Assembly (NCBI GenBank): GCA_004794785.1
Contig: SJOL01007418.1
Span: 182,435 to 246,434, forward strand
Origin: Opisthorchis felineus
Taxonomy: Eukaryota > Platyhelminthes > Trematoda > Opisthorchiida > Opisthorchiidae
Length of the DNA: 64,000 nucleotides
Reading direction: 5' to 3'
Positions 11,101 through 23,806 of this stretch are shown in pieces. Numbering within the stretch: the first letter of the stretch is position 1; the number at the start of each line of letters is the position of its first letter. The position numbers were made by a program, and so were the translations under genes. The notes under the pieces are model-generated. The model made no database searches. It was not told the DNA's origin and worked only from the letters and a program-made list of their open reading frames with translations.

Positions 11101-12115
11101 GGTAAAAGACGCCGGAGCGAATCTGGTTATTTGCCAGTGGGGATTCGATGACGAGGCTAATCATCTACTTCTGCAGGAGCAACTACCAGCCGTGCGTTGG
11201 GTCGGTGGACCTGAAATCGAATTGATTGCCATAGCCACTGGTGGCCGCATCGTACCCCGTTTCGAGGAATTGTCTTCTGACAAGCTTGGCAAGGCGGGGA
11301 CAGTTCGGGAGTTATCGTTCGGTACCACAAAGGAACGTATGCTTGTAATTGAGGACTGCGTCAACTCTAAAGCAGTTACCTGTTTCCTTCGTGGCACCTC
11401 ACGAATGATGGTTGATGAAGCTAAGCGCTCGTTACACGATGCCTTATGTGTGGTCAGAAATCTTGTAAGTGTCAGTTCTTCTGTTTCGAACTGGGTTTGG
11501 TTTATGTGCTCTGCAAGAACTAGTCGTCTAGTTTGCAATTTTCCACCACCCCACTGTGTGATAATATCGATTGCCCTGGAGGTACACATCCTACCGTGTC
11601 AACAACGGCACCCTTTTGGTTCAACTAATCTATTTTATTCCCCATTGACCAAGCCGTTTGTAGCCAGATTCATGTATTAATTTGATGGTTACGTGCTAGC
11701 GGCGTCTACCTTGATCCTTTTCACTTTTCAGGTCAGAGACTCGCGCGTTGTTGCTGGGGGTGGTGCCAGCGAGATCGCATGTGCGCTGGCCGTATCTGCA
11801 GAAGCGGATAAGGTCGAGGGAATGGAACAGTACGCAATGCGCGCCTTTGCAGACGCCCTCGAGGCCATCCCCATGGCGTTGGCCGAGAATTCGGGATTGC
11901 CACCTATTTCTACGGTCGCTGAACTGAAAGCCCGTCAGCACGCAGAAAACAACCCACATCTTGGTGTTGACTGTTTGAATCTGGGATGCAACGACATGAA
12001 AACTCTCAACATTTTAGAGACACTGAGCTCCAAACGCGCCCAAATCATGTTAGCCGTACAGCTCTGCAAAATGATCCTCAAAATCGACGACATTCGAGTC
12101 TCTGTCGATGTATAA
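11101..12115 (+). CDS. CCT5: Chaperonin TCP-1 subunit epsilon (CCT5), last two exons
   Basis: Joined exons 11101-11464 and 11732-12115 encode about the last 248 residues of CCT5, roughly 45% of a family length near 540. CCT5 is one of eight subunits of the cytosolic TRiC/CCT ring that folds actin, tubulin and other proteins using ATP. The first exon carries apical and intermediate domain motifs: [43 protein letters not shown] and [15 protein letters not shown]. The second carries equatorial-domain motifs: [40 protein letters not shown] and MILKIDDIR, and ends in a short SVDV tail. The first exon opens after a pyrimidine tract and 'ttttag' at 11100 and begins with the third base of a codon (phase 2). 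The 267-base intron is GT-AG ('gtaagt'...'tttcag') and phase 0. Upstream exons were not found and may lie beyond a long intron. The reading frame is intact. Confidence 0.97.
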
Positions 12116-12141
12116 TCACCCGTTTTCGGCGTTGGCTTTTA

Positions 12142-12147
12142 AATAAA
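12142..12147 (+). promoter_or_regulatory. Polyadenylation signal of CCT5
   Basis: An exact AATAAA hexamer lies 27 bases after the CCT5 stop codon, so the 3' untranslated region is probably short. This position is consistent with the gene ending here before the Penelope-like element on the other strand. Confidence 0.75.
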
Positions 12148-12369
12148 CAGGTTTGAACATTGAATACCTGTTGTTCTTAGTTACCTCTTGTTAGAAGGCA
12201 CTGATTTCCTCACTTTATCTAATAGTCGGATGGACCGATTTACTCTTATTTGTTTGATTACCTGTTGGGACATGTGGTCTAGACTCGGTCGGTCGTATAG
12301 TGCATGCTGGATGTAGTAGTTGTGGTGGTCGTCCGACCTTGACAGATAGAAAAAGACATACCTGTTACA

Positions 12370-15270
12370 TTAGAAAAGCTGCAAAGATGAGGCTGCAAAC
12401 ATCCTATATATAACGATGATTGTAGCGTCTACGCCAGAAGTGATGTTCAGGGCTACGTGGCAAGGATGTATCAATTCTACTTCCCTACCTATAAATCGAA
12501 TGCGACAATTCATTTTTTGTTGATTCAGGACAGGTTCCCATGGCTGACCTTGAATTTGGCATATCAAGATTTGTCATAAGATGTGTACACCATCAGGATC
12601 GACTCGATCGTCCTTTATATGGAGTGCGTTGCTCAGTCCCATTGCAATTCGATCGACTCCTCTGAGCATCTCGAACTTACTATCTTTATTCATTGACTCG
12701 AACTTTTAGTTGTTTACTAGTCTGCCCAACGTAAATTAGGTCATTATGGGTGGGAAGTTGGTTCTGTCCTCACGTTCGGTAGGGTCTTTGTGTCGTCCAT
12801 CTGTAAAGTTGTGCAGATGTCTAAGTTTAACAAAACGTTTATCGATATGTACGACACTTTTGCGCTACTTTAACCGTGTCAGTAGCTTATTATATATGCG
12901 GATAAATTTGCAGGGCCAGCAGGAATTGTCACGACGGTTGCGGAGCTGCTCTTGTAAGAATCAAGTCCATATAGTATGACAATTTTTCCCTCAGAGTGGG
13001 AACCTTCCCTTTAAGGGCCCACTGTCTGTTTGCTCTGAAATTTAATGCCAGGATTGATTTGGGAAATACCAACCCTCCAAAACAGGCAGAATTCTTTTAA
13101 AAATTAGACCCTGCAACTTCCCCATAGGAATATTCTTTTCGGAGGTCAGGTTACGCGAATGTTGTTGGACACAATTTGGTGTCTGTTTAGCTATGGAAAA
13201 CCAGGATGTTCTAACGCTATTCGATTGGCGGCCCCCGGTATTGCTGGTACTAACCAATGAGCCTAATAACCGAGTCTGTCGTGCAAGGAGGTGGTCTTTT
13301 GGCGTGTCTTCATTACGATGCATCGTGAGATATTCCTTGTAAATTGGAATTAAGGGACGAACAACAGAAATATATTGTAGCGATTTGATTTACAGTTCCT
13401 GTGGTTGCGTGTCACGCCGTTTCTTAGGGGCGTGCTTACTTGCGAAGATCGTATGCAAATACGTAACAATGTTTTCTACTTGGCACGTCTTATTTGATAA
13501 ATTCCGTGGAACTATGTCACTGAATTTTTCCGCCTTCGATGTACGAGCCAATGGAAGCCAGCTGACGCAACATTTGTGCAACCCAGCTTAATTCTTTTTT
13601 TTTGTACCAGTAGTATGGGACGATCGCTCAAAATCTGCAGGCAGCCCGTGTTCGGGTTCGCATTACTTAAGGCTCGTCAGGTAAGCATCATGCATATGAG
13701 CTTAAAAGCTTGATTCTTGTTAAACGATGTAGCGTGTTCATTTATTGAAGTGTTCACGATCCTTACTTCATCCACCGTTACTAACGATATGTTGAGATAG
13801 AAGCTTCGATAGCGATATAGTTGTTCTTGTATGCAGCATGTTGCACAACTTAAGGCGAAATGTTAGATAAACACTGAGGTGTATTGTAAAGGAACTTGAT
13901 CTTCAAGCCATTTTCTTGGTATTGAATGGGTGAGGAAGCTTACTTGCTGATAAGCTGTCTCACATGTGTTTTACTGCCCTCGTAAGCCTCTACTTGGGTA
14001 ATTCATAGGCATTGTCACATTTGGATGGTAGTACTCGGTAGATCGACTTCCGAGGCAGTTTTGTTTTGTTGTTTCATGTTTCCTTCAAGAAATCGATCTG
14101 GATTACCACTGATTCTTAGGGTGTTTGTAAGAAATTCTAGCCCATGTGGTAGTCTGTCGTGCATGCTTTTGTTGTTCGGTTCTGTGAGCAGCGCATATCG
14201 AATTTCGCATATGCATGTTGATAAGCTTAGGTAAACTTTCGATTCATACGCCTTGTATGCTGCCGTCAGTTCCTCCAGTAAGGCGGATATCAAAGAATTC
14301 AGGCTTTACTTCTCTCGCACTTATAGCAGAACGTGCGTTGGCAAAGGACTTTAGAGTTCTCGCAGGGTTTATTTTTTGTGCCAGAGGCATACAGTATCAT
14401 CCACATAGTTAACCTAGAGTTTCAGATGTGAAATTTCTTCTCCATGGTCTTATTTTCTGATGTAGACTGACTGTGTCGACTGAAATTGGATTAGGGGGCG
14501 ATTCAATGGCAGAATCTTACACTTATACTTTAAAAGCAGTTCTCTAAGTAGGGTCACTGAATGGCTTACTGGTGGCCGTTTTTGTGAATTTGTGCCGATG
14601 ATGAAGTCCGCAGTTTCAAAAAAAAAGGATAAGAGTAAGTAGTGATGAGGGAACCCGTAATTTACCCAACAATTTCTGGTCAAAATATGTAATGGAGACA
14701 ATGAAAAATATTCCGAAGACTATGTTGAGCTGAAACTGTGTACTGGCTCAAAGTGTTCACACGACCATTTGGAAATACCATAATACCAAAGTTACACATG
14801 ATAATCACGGGTGGCGGAGAGAATCTAGGCTTGTGAGTTTTTGTATGGCTGTCCCACTAGACGTCAGGTTTTGAGTCTCACAGTCACTTGTGTGGTACTT
14901 ATCTTGCAACTTTTCAATGTACTCTTAGGCTACTTCTTTGCGAATTGTCCCTGGTGTTGGACAAAAATTTTGTGAACACATCACTGAGTCCATCTTGCTT
15001 GCGGCTCAGTAGAACTACTCCACCATCTTCACCCGCCTTGAAGTTGGTTAAGTTCCTATAATTTAGCTGCTCTAAAGTGTCATGGTGCATCTTGGTCAAC
15101 AGGAATTCGATCTGCATCGGCAATATGGATTAACACAGCACCGTCAACAGGATTTTCTGTTGGATATGTGTCTGCACTACTCGTCACTCAACGCTCCCAT
15201 AGACTTTAGGGTTGATTGCTCGTCGTTACAAAGATTCCGAACAATACCTGGTCAGCCAACCAAATAAATC
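12370..15270 (-). mobile_element. Penelope-like element (RT plus GIY-YIG), decayed
   Basis: Reading the minus strand from high to low coordinates, the signs of a Penelope-like retroelement appear in the expected order. Near 15060-14960 is LTNFKAGEDGGVVLLSRK, resembling the 'ADKdGgVVvl' region. At about 14841-14827 is TKTHKP, the hallmark of the 'lPKtHKp' motif. At 14407-14393 is the catalytic YVDDT. Near 12750-12690 is NDLIYVGQTSKQLKVRVNE, matching the core of the GIY-YIG endonuclease of this class ('YVGqTs..L..R..eH'). Many stops and frameshifts separate the pieces, so it is inactive. The 3' region to 12370 keeps a 65-codon frame without clear motifs. The exact ends and terminal repeats were not resolved. 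It begins just downstream of CCT5 in the opposite orientation. Confidence 0.75.
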
Positions 15271-15597
15271 TCTCTCTTGTCATTCTGGACAGCTTGAACT
15301 TCTGAATTCCGACCCTTCAGACACAAAAGTATGCTCTTCTTATGTTGCAATAAGTCATTCCGACCCAGGTTCCTGTGGCGTTGTCCGTCGTTCTGCCTAG
15401 CTGCATATTTGGACCTAAACGCAGCTGGCTGTGCAGTGTAGTCGGATATGATCGGATTTGGCGACAATTTGTCATGCTGTTCTGTCACATGGTCCTTAGG
15501 CCGAAAAATTTACATCTGGTGTTGCGAGTGCATACGACCCTGAAAGATCGTTCTGCCCAAGTTTCTTCCAAAGCAAGCATCCGGTTTACATTTTCTT

Positions 15598-15954
15598 GAC
15601 ATAACGCACTACTCATAAGGTTGCTGAGAAGTCCGATAACCAAGGAACGTCAAGAAAATCTACTGCGATAATTCGACTACCGCACTAACTGAAACACGAT
15701 GCGGTCTTTGTGAAGCACATTCAGTTGAAGAATACCGTCGACGAGAGATTCGGTTGAGTCCCTCTTTAGCACCAATACGGTTCGCAAATGAACATATTTC
15801 GACACCGACATACAATCTGGTCTTCGTGTAGAACATAAGGTTGACGGAAGCTGAGGAACTAGGCCTACCTCATTAATGAGCCCCAATCATGGCGAAGCTA
15901 GTAGTGGGATGCCGAAGAGCTTTCAGCAACCGTATGAGTAGTGTTGTGTTGTGA
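15598..15954 (+). repeat. A-B repeat, copy 1 (inverted ends, A-B-A order)
   Basis: The left end 'gacataacgcactactcataaggttg' (15598-15623) is nearly the inverted complement of the right end 'caaccgtatgagtagtg...' (about 15928-15954). After a short A fragment comes B ('cacattcagttgaagaatacc' near 15716), then a fuller A ('ataaggttgacgg' near 15836 to 'gagtagtg'). The copies at 22.5 and 45.4 kb show A then B. The order here suggests that the unit is A-B in tandem and that this copy kept A-B-A after a deletion in the first A. Confidence 0.65.
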
Positions 15955-16231
15955 TACTTGTATACATTCACAAAACCTACCCACCAGCAGAGTTCTCGTA
16001 CAAAACGGAATGATTTCAGTCCCCGAAGCTATCCTTAAAATGGTTGAATTCAGTGTTCTTCACCAGCGGTCGCTGATATTAGTTTTGCGAGCACGTAAAT
16101 CATGCATAAGAGCCATTTTTAAACTCAGAACACAAGTTGACAAAAGTCAGTATTTTCGTTATCTCTTCTGGTCAAAAGAGATCAAGAGATTGCAAAACTG
16201 GAGGCAAGTGGGACGTACGAATAGAATGAAA

Positions 16232-16420
16232 TAAATAGAAACCGGAATCTGTGGGCGTAAGGGTGAAAACTGTTTAAGTCACGATTCACTGACCCGAGTG
16301 ACTAGCAGTCGCGTAGACAGATCATGAAAGTCTCAATGCGTGTACGAACGCTTCCTGAGTGCACAGTCTTTGGTTGCTCGAGCGAATCGCAATTGTCTCA
16401 GCTGTGACCATTGATATTAA
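16232..16420 (+). repeat. Dispersed repeat C, copy 1
   Basis: This block matches 41445-41655. Shared landmarks in order are 'gtgaaaactgttta', then 'tcacgat.ca.tg', 'gcgtgtacgaacgcttcctgagtgcacag' (split here by small changes) and 'gcgaatcg.aat'. It is non-coding and has no tRNA-like promoter that I can see. The two copies have the same orientation. Confidence 0.7.
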
Positions 16421-16689
16421 ATGGATCTGGATAAACAGAGAGGCGCTTGGTACATCATTCTAAAAGCGGTGTTAGGATTAAGCACACGGCTTGTGGTTCA
16501 GCCAATTGAGTGACCACTGCGCTGGCAATGGAACCCTCTGATCAGGTAGTCAGCCAAAACGGGTTATGCTCATTTATGCTTTTGCACAATTGCCCTGTCA
16601 TATGTCCTATGTGGTTTGGTGTACATTGGTAAGAGAAGTAGTCTACCCTGCAGTAATAAAAACACTGCTTACTCAGTCAGCTGCTGTTA

Positions 16690-17106
16690 GTGATTTTCGC
16701 ACGAGTTCTACTGAACAACAGAAAATCAAGGTACGGCAATGTGGCTATATTGTGTGCTTCCTCTACATTGACTGATTCCGGCTGCTCCCGTCGAGTGTAT
16801 GCAAAATGGGTAGCGTTTTTCGCGGCAAACTGGGTAAACTCTATGCTCATAACGTCGACTCGTTCGTTCTCCGCAAAACCAAATGGTAAGAGGAGCGATT
16901 TCACTCCATGCATCTTTGTTGATGCTCCTGGCATTTCCAGAAACATTCATCCCTCAAGGGCAATTTTTTTGACGGACTCCGTTTGTAGTAACCATGGCGT
17001 GGTTTCACTGTATTCTGACGGAATCATGAATGATTGTGCAATTATGTATACCAGAAAATGCCTCCGGGATTGCCATAACCGTCCGAACATCTGTAACGAT
17101 TGTTGA
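16690..17106 (+). other. Anonymous 138-codon ORF, unassigned
   Basis: The frame is open for 138 codons and rather rich in Ser, Cys and Asn, with no motif I recognise. The minus strand is also open across most of it (16946-16677), so strand and coding status are unclear. It is probably chance. Confidence 0.15.
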
Positions 17107-18118
17107 CGTGTCAAAATTGAACAGATCAGACATGGAAGAGAGAGCGAATATGGAAATAAGGAATGAGAATGCTGCGGTCTCACAACCTAACTCCAAATCG
17201 TAAAACTGAGATTTTCTCAATGATATAACATGAGTATCACAGTAATAAACTAGTAATAAATACTGGTGATTAACTGCCACACAACTTCGACTAGTGGTCG
17301 ATACATTGATCCCCTCGTTTCCTCTTACCGGAAATTCCCTTAGTTGTGCGACCTACATTAGATTACTGCTTCAGATTTTTGCCAAAAAGTTCATCTGCTC
17401 CCAACAACTTTTTCATGCACCAACGGCAAGAACCAGTTCACTTTTGATATCTATATAGGATGTAAATAAAAGGTTTAACCGTGTCTGACCCAGGATAACC
17501 GATTGTGTCTTTGTTTTTTCTACACAGATTTCTATACAGATATTGCGAGTTTTATTACTCTTTCGAAATCGATGATGGTAACAAGTATGACTTCATTTTA
17601 CTGTGCGGCTGTTTCTTTTGCGCAGCCCAAACGCACGTGTCTCTATTTCCAGTCTACTATCAAAATCCAAAGTTGTGTATTATCATCTAGTCGAGGATAA
17701 CTCCTTAACACTTTCAGTTCTCCCATGTTTGAATGTCCTGTATTTCAATGCATCAGTCATTTGCCTGAAAGAATTTCGTTTACCGCTACTCATTTATACA
17801 GCCCTACCGGGTCATCACACAAGCGAAGAAAACTATAAGCAATCAGAATCGGCCGAACTCACGATGAGCTTGCCAAAGTCATCGGCAGAAAATGTTTGAC
17901 CCCCTGCTTCAAATTGCAGTGGACAGCAGTATGTATGCTATCACACGGGTAGTACCACTCCAGAACGTACACACCGATCGATAGAATAGGGATAAAGTAC
18001 TAATCGTTAGCTCACTGTAGAGTGGGAAGATCCAGTTTCCGGAAATCAGTTCGAACGGTTCAGGAATATTTTAAGTCAAGCTACAGAAACGAACATATGT
18101 GAAATGATATGCCGCAAA

Positions 18119-18496
18119 TTACTTCTTGGACATGCTGTTAGTCATGAGCAGGAGATGTGTTTTTTTCACGTTTTTTTGCGCAAAATATTTGCAACTAGAA
18201 CGCAGAAGTTGAGACTTATCAGGAAGGTCAGATTCCTGAAAGCAACCACTGAATGTCCGAAATCTACTGAAACACTCAGCTCCACTATATGCTGACGTCA
18301 GACAACGCCCACTTAATATGCGGCGCATCACAGCTTCATACCAAGGCCAGACAGCGTGCGTCAGCATTGGACTAAGTTCAGACAGTGTCCCTCCAATAAA
18401 TAGCTTGAAGCCGTTGTACTTTTCGCACTCGCACTCGCTTGTTCGGAATAAAGTCGTTGTGTTCCCTTCTGTGAGTCTTTTTCCGGCATTAGGCAC
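18119..18496 (-). other. Anonymous 125-codon ORF, unassigned
   Basis: The frame opens at 18496 and stops at 18119. It contains a basic, Ser-rich C-terminal half and no recognised domain. No clear splice boundary was identified, and codon usage gives no strong support. Confidence 0.15.
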
Positions 18497-21400
18497 TGGA
18501 GCGGGGTCAGCAGTAGATATAACAAGACTGTTCTGTGAAACTCAATTCTATTCGTTCATATCACCTGGCTCATTCCGGATCCAAAACTGACAAGTTGCTT
18601 GTCTCTGAAGTTGTGACAAAATGTCTTCTGTGGTGCTTTCTGGAAAGCCAATGAATTCTGCTGTATGAAAGTGATTTTCGGATATCAGATGGACATCCAC
18701 ACCTTGTGTTGCAACGTAGTGTAGAGCCATAAGTTTATATCAGTAAGCTAGATGCTTACTTAGATGCTCATCAGATGGAGAACATTTTTTTCACATGAAC
18801 AAAAAAGGATTAATCATATTACTTGTTTACCGGTCTTCTTACAGTCAGTATACCGCATAAAATTTCATTTGTTTCAATAGACCTACATGAATTGCACCAA
18901 ATAAATGAATTGATTGCAATATACAGTATTTTCAAAGTAGTTTGATGGGAACTGTGGAGAAAAAAGCATGGGAAGTTCAGATTGTCTTTCATTTATGTGT
19001 TCTTGTGTAAGCTACAAAGTGATGTGTGGTTAGTGAAATACACTCATTTGCAAACACTATCGAGGTCATCTGATCAGCTTTAGCGTCAGGCGTGGTCAAC
19101 AAGTCAACTTCACTTTTAGGAACACTGTAACTCACATTTTCATACAACCTACGCGGAACAATCAGGATAGATGTTCAAAATCTCCCCACAAGTCTTAACA
19201 GAAGCTGGGTTACGGTTTCAGTATATGCTGTGTTCAACTAGATTTTTGACCCCACGCGGTTCTGACTGACGCATGGGTCGGCATGTGCCCTGTTAGCAAC
19301 TGGATTCAGCCAGGGTGTTCAGGCCACACAGTTCATCCATAATAAACCAGAAAATCTAGCCTACATTCTCTTACACGCCCATGGAGCAAGGGTGTTCAGA
19401 ACTGTTCATTCTGTTCATTCACGGGCCGCTTTAGATTTTTATATGACTTATCAGGCCGGGTGGAGAAATCTAATAGACTACGTCGGCATAAAATCACCTC
19501 TGTTTTTCTTCGGAAAAAGGGACAATAACCGAGGATGACGTTGTGACAATTTCTTGCTTTACTGGAACTTTCTTTGTAAACCATGCCCTGTCACACTCAT
19601 TCAGAGTTCTCCCGTGAGTGGTACTAGTTTCATAAAGAAAAAATCTGATAGAGCTCTCAAGTAGCATTTATATGCTATCGCTGGCATTCACAATGCAAAT
19701 AGCGTGACATTCAAAAGATATCCAAAGGTTCACAACAATCTTCACAAACGAATAAACAGTAACAATGTAGTCCTTAGCTGAGATGAATGAAGGCACCCTT
19801 TGCTGAAAAGATTAGTTCTTTCATCCTCTTTGGTAGAGGTCAGCAGTGCATATTTCACGAATCTACAAGGGGATTCAAACAAGCGAACATCCGGTTAACA
19901 GCAGAACCCTACACTACTCTGTCAGGAGTATCTGATCAGCGATGCAACCAACTGGCTGTCAGCCAACACTGAATCGCATGATGTGCACTGAATGCTGAAA
20001 GGGTGATGACACTAAATCCAGCCCAAATGCATGCTAATCACGCAGTTCACATACTCTGGACATATGTCTTCTTGAATGCTAGCTTTTTAGGTAGCCGGCT
20101 CGCCGGTCGTCTTGGATCATCATCTTGTTTATTAGTATTTCACTGTCTATCGTGATAACTTTTACTGTGTAAAGCATCATTACCTTAATTCCTCTGATTC
20201 TCACAAATGGGCAACCTGTCGGACTGGTGCTACGGCACCGCTGAGACTAACTGACCAATAATCTGTGACTGGGTGTTCATAAGGCTTCGCAGGACTGTCG
20301 ATTGGAAAAAATACAAGCCCGTTAGCTCATTTCAGCAGATGGCCAGATTGGTCGCAGGTCCAGGTATCGTCCGTATCGTCGCTAAAGTTGTCCCGACTGT
20401 TACACTCGACAATGTGGATGACTCAGTTTTACTTCATGCAGCATTGTTTTTTTATCCCATGATGAGTTGACTCTAAATAGAAAATAGGTGGTACGACAAA
20501 AATGGACACAGCAACATGGACTGAAAGGAAACTAGAATGTATGTCGGTGCGTGCCAGCGTCTGTAAATTACAAGTACACGTCTTCTGGCGTGATCACATC
20601 GTGAAAAAGTCACACCTCAAACTTTTGTATGAGCGCTCAACCCAGCTCAATCTGCACATACAGCAGTGGACTACATTTGTTAGCGAGCCGTGATCAGGCC
20701 AAAGTGACACGGCGTAAATTAAAGTGCGGTCACCTACCGCATCAAATTTAGAAGTCGTATTCATTTATGTTCCATGCAGGTGTTATCTGTTATCTGGAGT
20801 TATCTGTGCCCTGCGAACAGCCAACAGTAGGCAACGCAGGAGACCCTATCGAATTTTGGTCATGGTTGTGGTGTCAAGTGAGCCGCGGCATGGCAAGCAC
20901 AAGTGCCACAGTTGGCTGGTTCTGAACTTATAAAATAAACCAAGGATGGGTCGAGCCTGAAGAACGCGGACCGAGTGTTCGCAGGACCAAATCCGTGAGA
21001 CGGTTCAACACCGCCTTTGTAACTACTACTCTTATGGAACACTAAAACTGGTCCCTCTGGGGTTTGAAGATGATGCAAATTGGAAGAATATTGCGACACA
21101 ACAGGAAGCCGGTCACTATGTGATAGTATGGGAGCCTGGAGCTGGGGTCTCTAAACGGAACTGTGTTCAAAATCGTGTGCTGAACGACACAAGCAGGTAG
21201 AAAGGAATAATTTGATCGAAAGGAATTTAACGGTGCCGCTGTTCAGATTTGGCTCATGGCTCGCTGTCATTGCTACTGTTATTTTGGGATATCATATTAT
21301 TTTCATTTTTTTTAGTAGTTTAGCTGAGTAATCGGTGGTGCGGGAAGTTGTGGGATTTGTTACCTATATATCCACAGCGCACTCGTTTGAACAGCCGTCA

Positions 21401-22504
21401 CCTTGTTATTACGCAATTATTTTTATTAGGCCGCTTCAGAAAGGGGAAGTACTGGGCCCCAGTTTCGATCTCACTAACGGCAACCAGTCATGCCTATCTG
21501 TAACCCAATAAGTGTAGCCTAATGAATCCGGATCAGATCGGAATAAACAAAACACCTAATCCAGTCAGCAGCCTAATTTATCACTATTTCACCCCTATAC
21601 CTTGCGCACAGTGTATACCAAAATACTAACCCATGAACTCATAAAAACGGTTTTCCTCACCCATGGTATATCTTTTGGGCAGTTGATATTTTAGTAAGGG
21701 TAATATTTGACGCAATGATCATCAAGATCACCGAACTCATGAATCTGATCACTATGCTCAAGCAGACCTCAAGTTTTCAGGCTGTAGCATTCGACTTGAA
21801 CCTTCTGTCTTCGAGGAGTTTCTGTCATAACGTAACTACAAGATTTATTGGTAGCAAACTCACGTGCGTACTGTGACCTCCTTAAGCGAAAGGAGAAAGA
21901 TATGTGGTGTCATCTGTAACTGCCTGCTTCAGAAGGATGGTGCACGAAACTGTCACTAATGGCGTCCTCTGCTGTGGATTCTTCAGGGAAGTGGTCTGTC
22001 TTCGCAAGGAGCTTTTTAATCAAGACAACTGTATGCAGTGCGCCAGCTAAACAAGAATATTCGAAAATATCGCCCGAAACAGTACTAAAATTCGCACTTC
22101 TCATGTAAAAGAATGATCTGGCCTGACACTACGTTCTACCACAAAATGTCTGCCCGGTTCTTTTGGAAGTCTGTGTTGCGGTTATGCTTGGATTTGCTAC
22201 CAAACGTGTCGAAGTGATGAGGGGAGCTGACTGTCTTTGAGTATAAACGGAACCATAAGCATCTTGTTTTGGATGATGATTTAAGCAAGGATAGATAATG
22301 AATTCTCCAGAGGGTAAAACCCAGTAGCCCCGCGCGCTCACTTAAACGAGGACGTTTGATCCCACCAGAAATTCGCCATTAGATACAGGGAAACAGGCTT
22401 TCCTGTTTCCGGTACGCTGAAGTGATATGGTGATTATCTTATGCGAATAGAACAAAGTCTGATAATTTTCTTAAATGAACACACTACTAATTAGCCTTCA
22501 GTAA

Positions 22505-22860
22505 TCCACATCCGGTTTCGCCCTTCTCGGGGCTCAACAGGTAAACGCGGTCCCCGGACATAAGGTTGATGGGATCTGCGGGGTTATGTCTATCTGAAGG
22601 ACCCTGCAATGGTGGAACTGGTCGTGGGCTGTTGAGGGGTTCTCAACAACCCTATAAGTAGTGCTGCTCCAGGAAAATATACTGCGCCATCTTGAATATC
22701 GTGCCAAGTGAGACAAGGAGCAGGCTCTGTGCAGGATATTCAACTGAAGAATACCACGAAGGAGAGGTTCATTTAGGATTCCATTAAGTTTCCTTTCAAC
22801 GTCGACTTGATTTGTAAATAAGTGTATTTCGCCAAAGTATGGTGTTCTTCAGAGCAGTAC
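22505..22860 (+). repeat. A-B repeat, copy 2
   Basis: The A part begins at 'gacataaggttgatggg' (about 22557) and ends at 'acaaccctataagtagtg' (about 22667). The B part follows with 'gagacaaggagcaggctctgtgcaggatattcaactgaagaa' in pieces near 22709-22756 and a 3' end near 'gtgtatttcgcc'. It is colinear with the copy at 45393-45720. The sequence just before A ('ggtttcgcccttctcggggctc' near 22513) resembles the start of a block near 54188, which may be a third, linked repeat. Confidence 0.65.
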
Positions 22861-23426
22861 GCGACAACTTCGGTACCAGAGGACTACTGGTCCACTTAAG
22901 AACTTATTTCATTGTCATATCGTGAGGAGATTGCGGCAGTCCTGAAAAAAAGCCTAAACAATTATCAACACAAGTCTCACTTTGTCAGCAAAACTGCCTA
23001 GGATTCAATGCTGAACGTGTTAACGACGTTGGTTCTATTGTACACTTGGTTTCAGTGACCGAATAACAGGACTTCCATAAATGATCCTCTACGCCGACAC
23101 CAGAATTACCTAGGCATATAGGTGTTTCAGTGGGGCTATCTCATATCAGCGCGTCATTTCACGTCACTGGGTTATTTGATGGTGGTATAACAAAGGTGCA
23201 TATATATCTTTGCCAACCAGTGTATCGTAAAATGGGCCTGACATTGTAAGGTAATCGTGCTACCATGGCTTAAGTTACCAAGCTTCAGCGACGTTAACAT
23301 TGATTGAGACAGCCTGGTTCGCACACTGTTCCTGTAAAGTTTTATGGCTGAGACGGTCAAAGTCTAACAGGACCTACTTCTTGCTTTCTTACACCGTTAG
23401 AATCACTGACTCGCAGTCAGTGCGGT

Positions 23427-23466
23427 TGGATCGCATAATTGCACAAGTGGGACGTTGCCGGTGTAA
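23427..23466. repeat. Short direct repeat, first copy
   Basis: 'gatcgcataattgcacaag' followed by 'tgggacgttgccgg' recurs at 23765-23806 as 'gtcgcataattacacaacaag' followed by 'tgggacgttgctgg'. Apart from a 3-base insertion and three substitutions, the two are the same. Confidence 0.75.
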
Positions 23467-23764
23467 GGAAGGAAACCCTTCGCTGCGGAGTTGCTTATTT
23501 GAAAAACGCCAACTAAACGGTTACAGACTATTGGACAGGAAGGCTAAACTCTCATTTGCACGTTGTTTTTAAAAACGGAATATCCATCTTCTTCTCGAAC
23601 GCGTCTACTTGAACTTTCCTGGATATTCATTGACTATCACACAATTGCACGCAAAAACTGCAAAGTAGTTCCACAAATTCCGTAATAAATCCCACCTTTC
23701 ATTAGATCAAGACGAAGTTACGAGAACACACATGCTACTCGCATGCGTTATCAGTAGTACCCAC

Positions 23765-23806
23765 CGGGTCGCATAATTACACAACAAGTGGGACGTTGCT
23801 GGTAGT
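23765..23806. repeat. Short direct repeat, second copy
   Basis: Partner of 23427-23466, in the same orientation about 340 bases away. The shared core includes 'cgcataatt.cacaa' and 'caagtgggacgttgc'. Confidence 0.75.

Larger units (their letters stand above)
16421..22499. other. Low-complexity-free intergenic or intronic DNA, anonymous ORFs only
   Basis: About 6 kb without a recognisable gene, RT motif or SINE. The longest frames are 138 codons at 16690-17106 (+), overlapped by an 89-codon minus frame, and 125 codons at 18496-18119 (-). Others are 98 codons or fewer. None shows a conserved motif, signal peptide or plausible exon boundary that I can defend. Some could be exons of unknown fluke genes; transcript data would be needed to tell. 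Confidence 0.3.

Noticed and set aside
11161..11589. 142-codon minus-strand frame
   Set aside because: Antisense shadow of the CCT5 exon.
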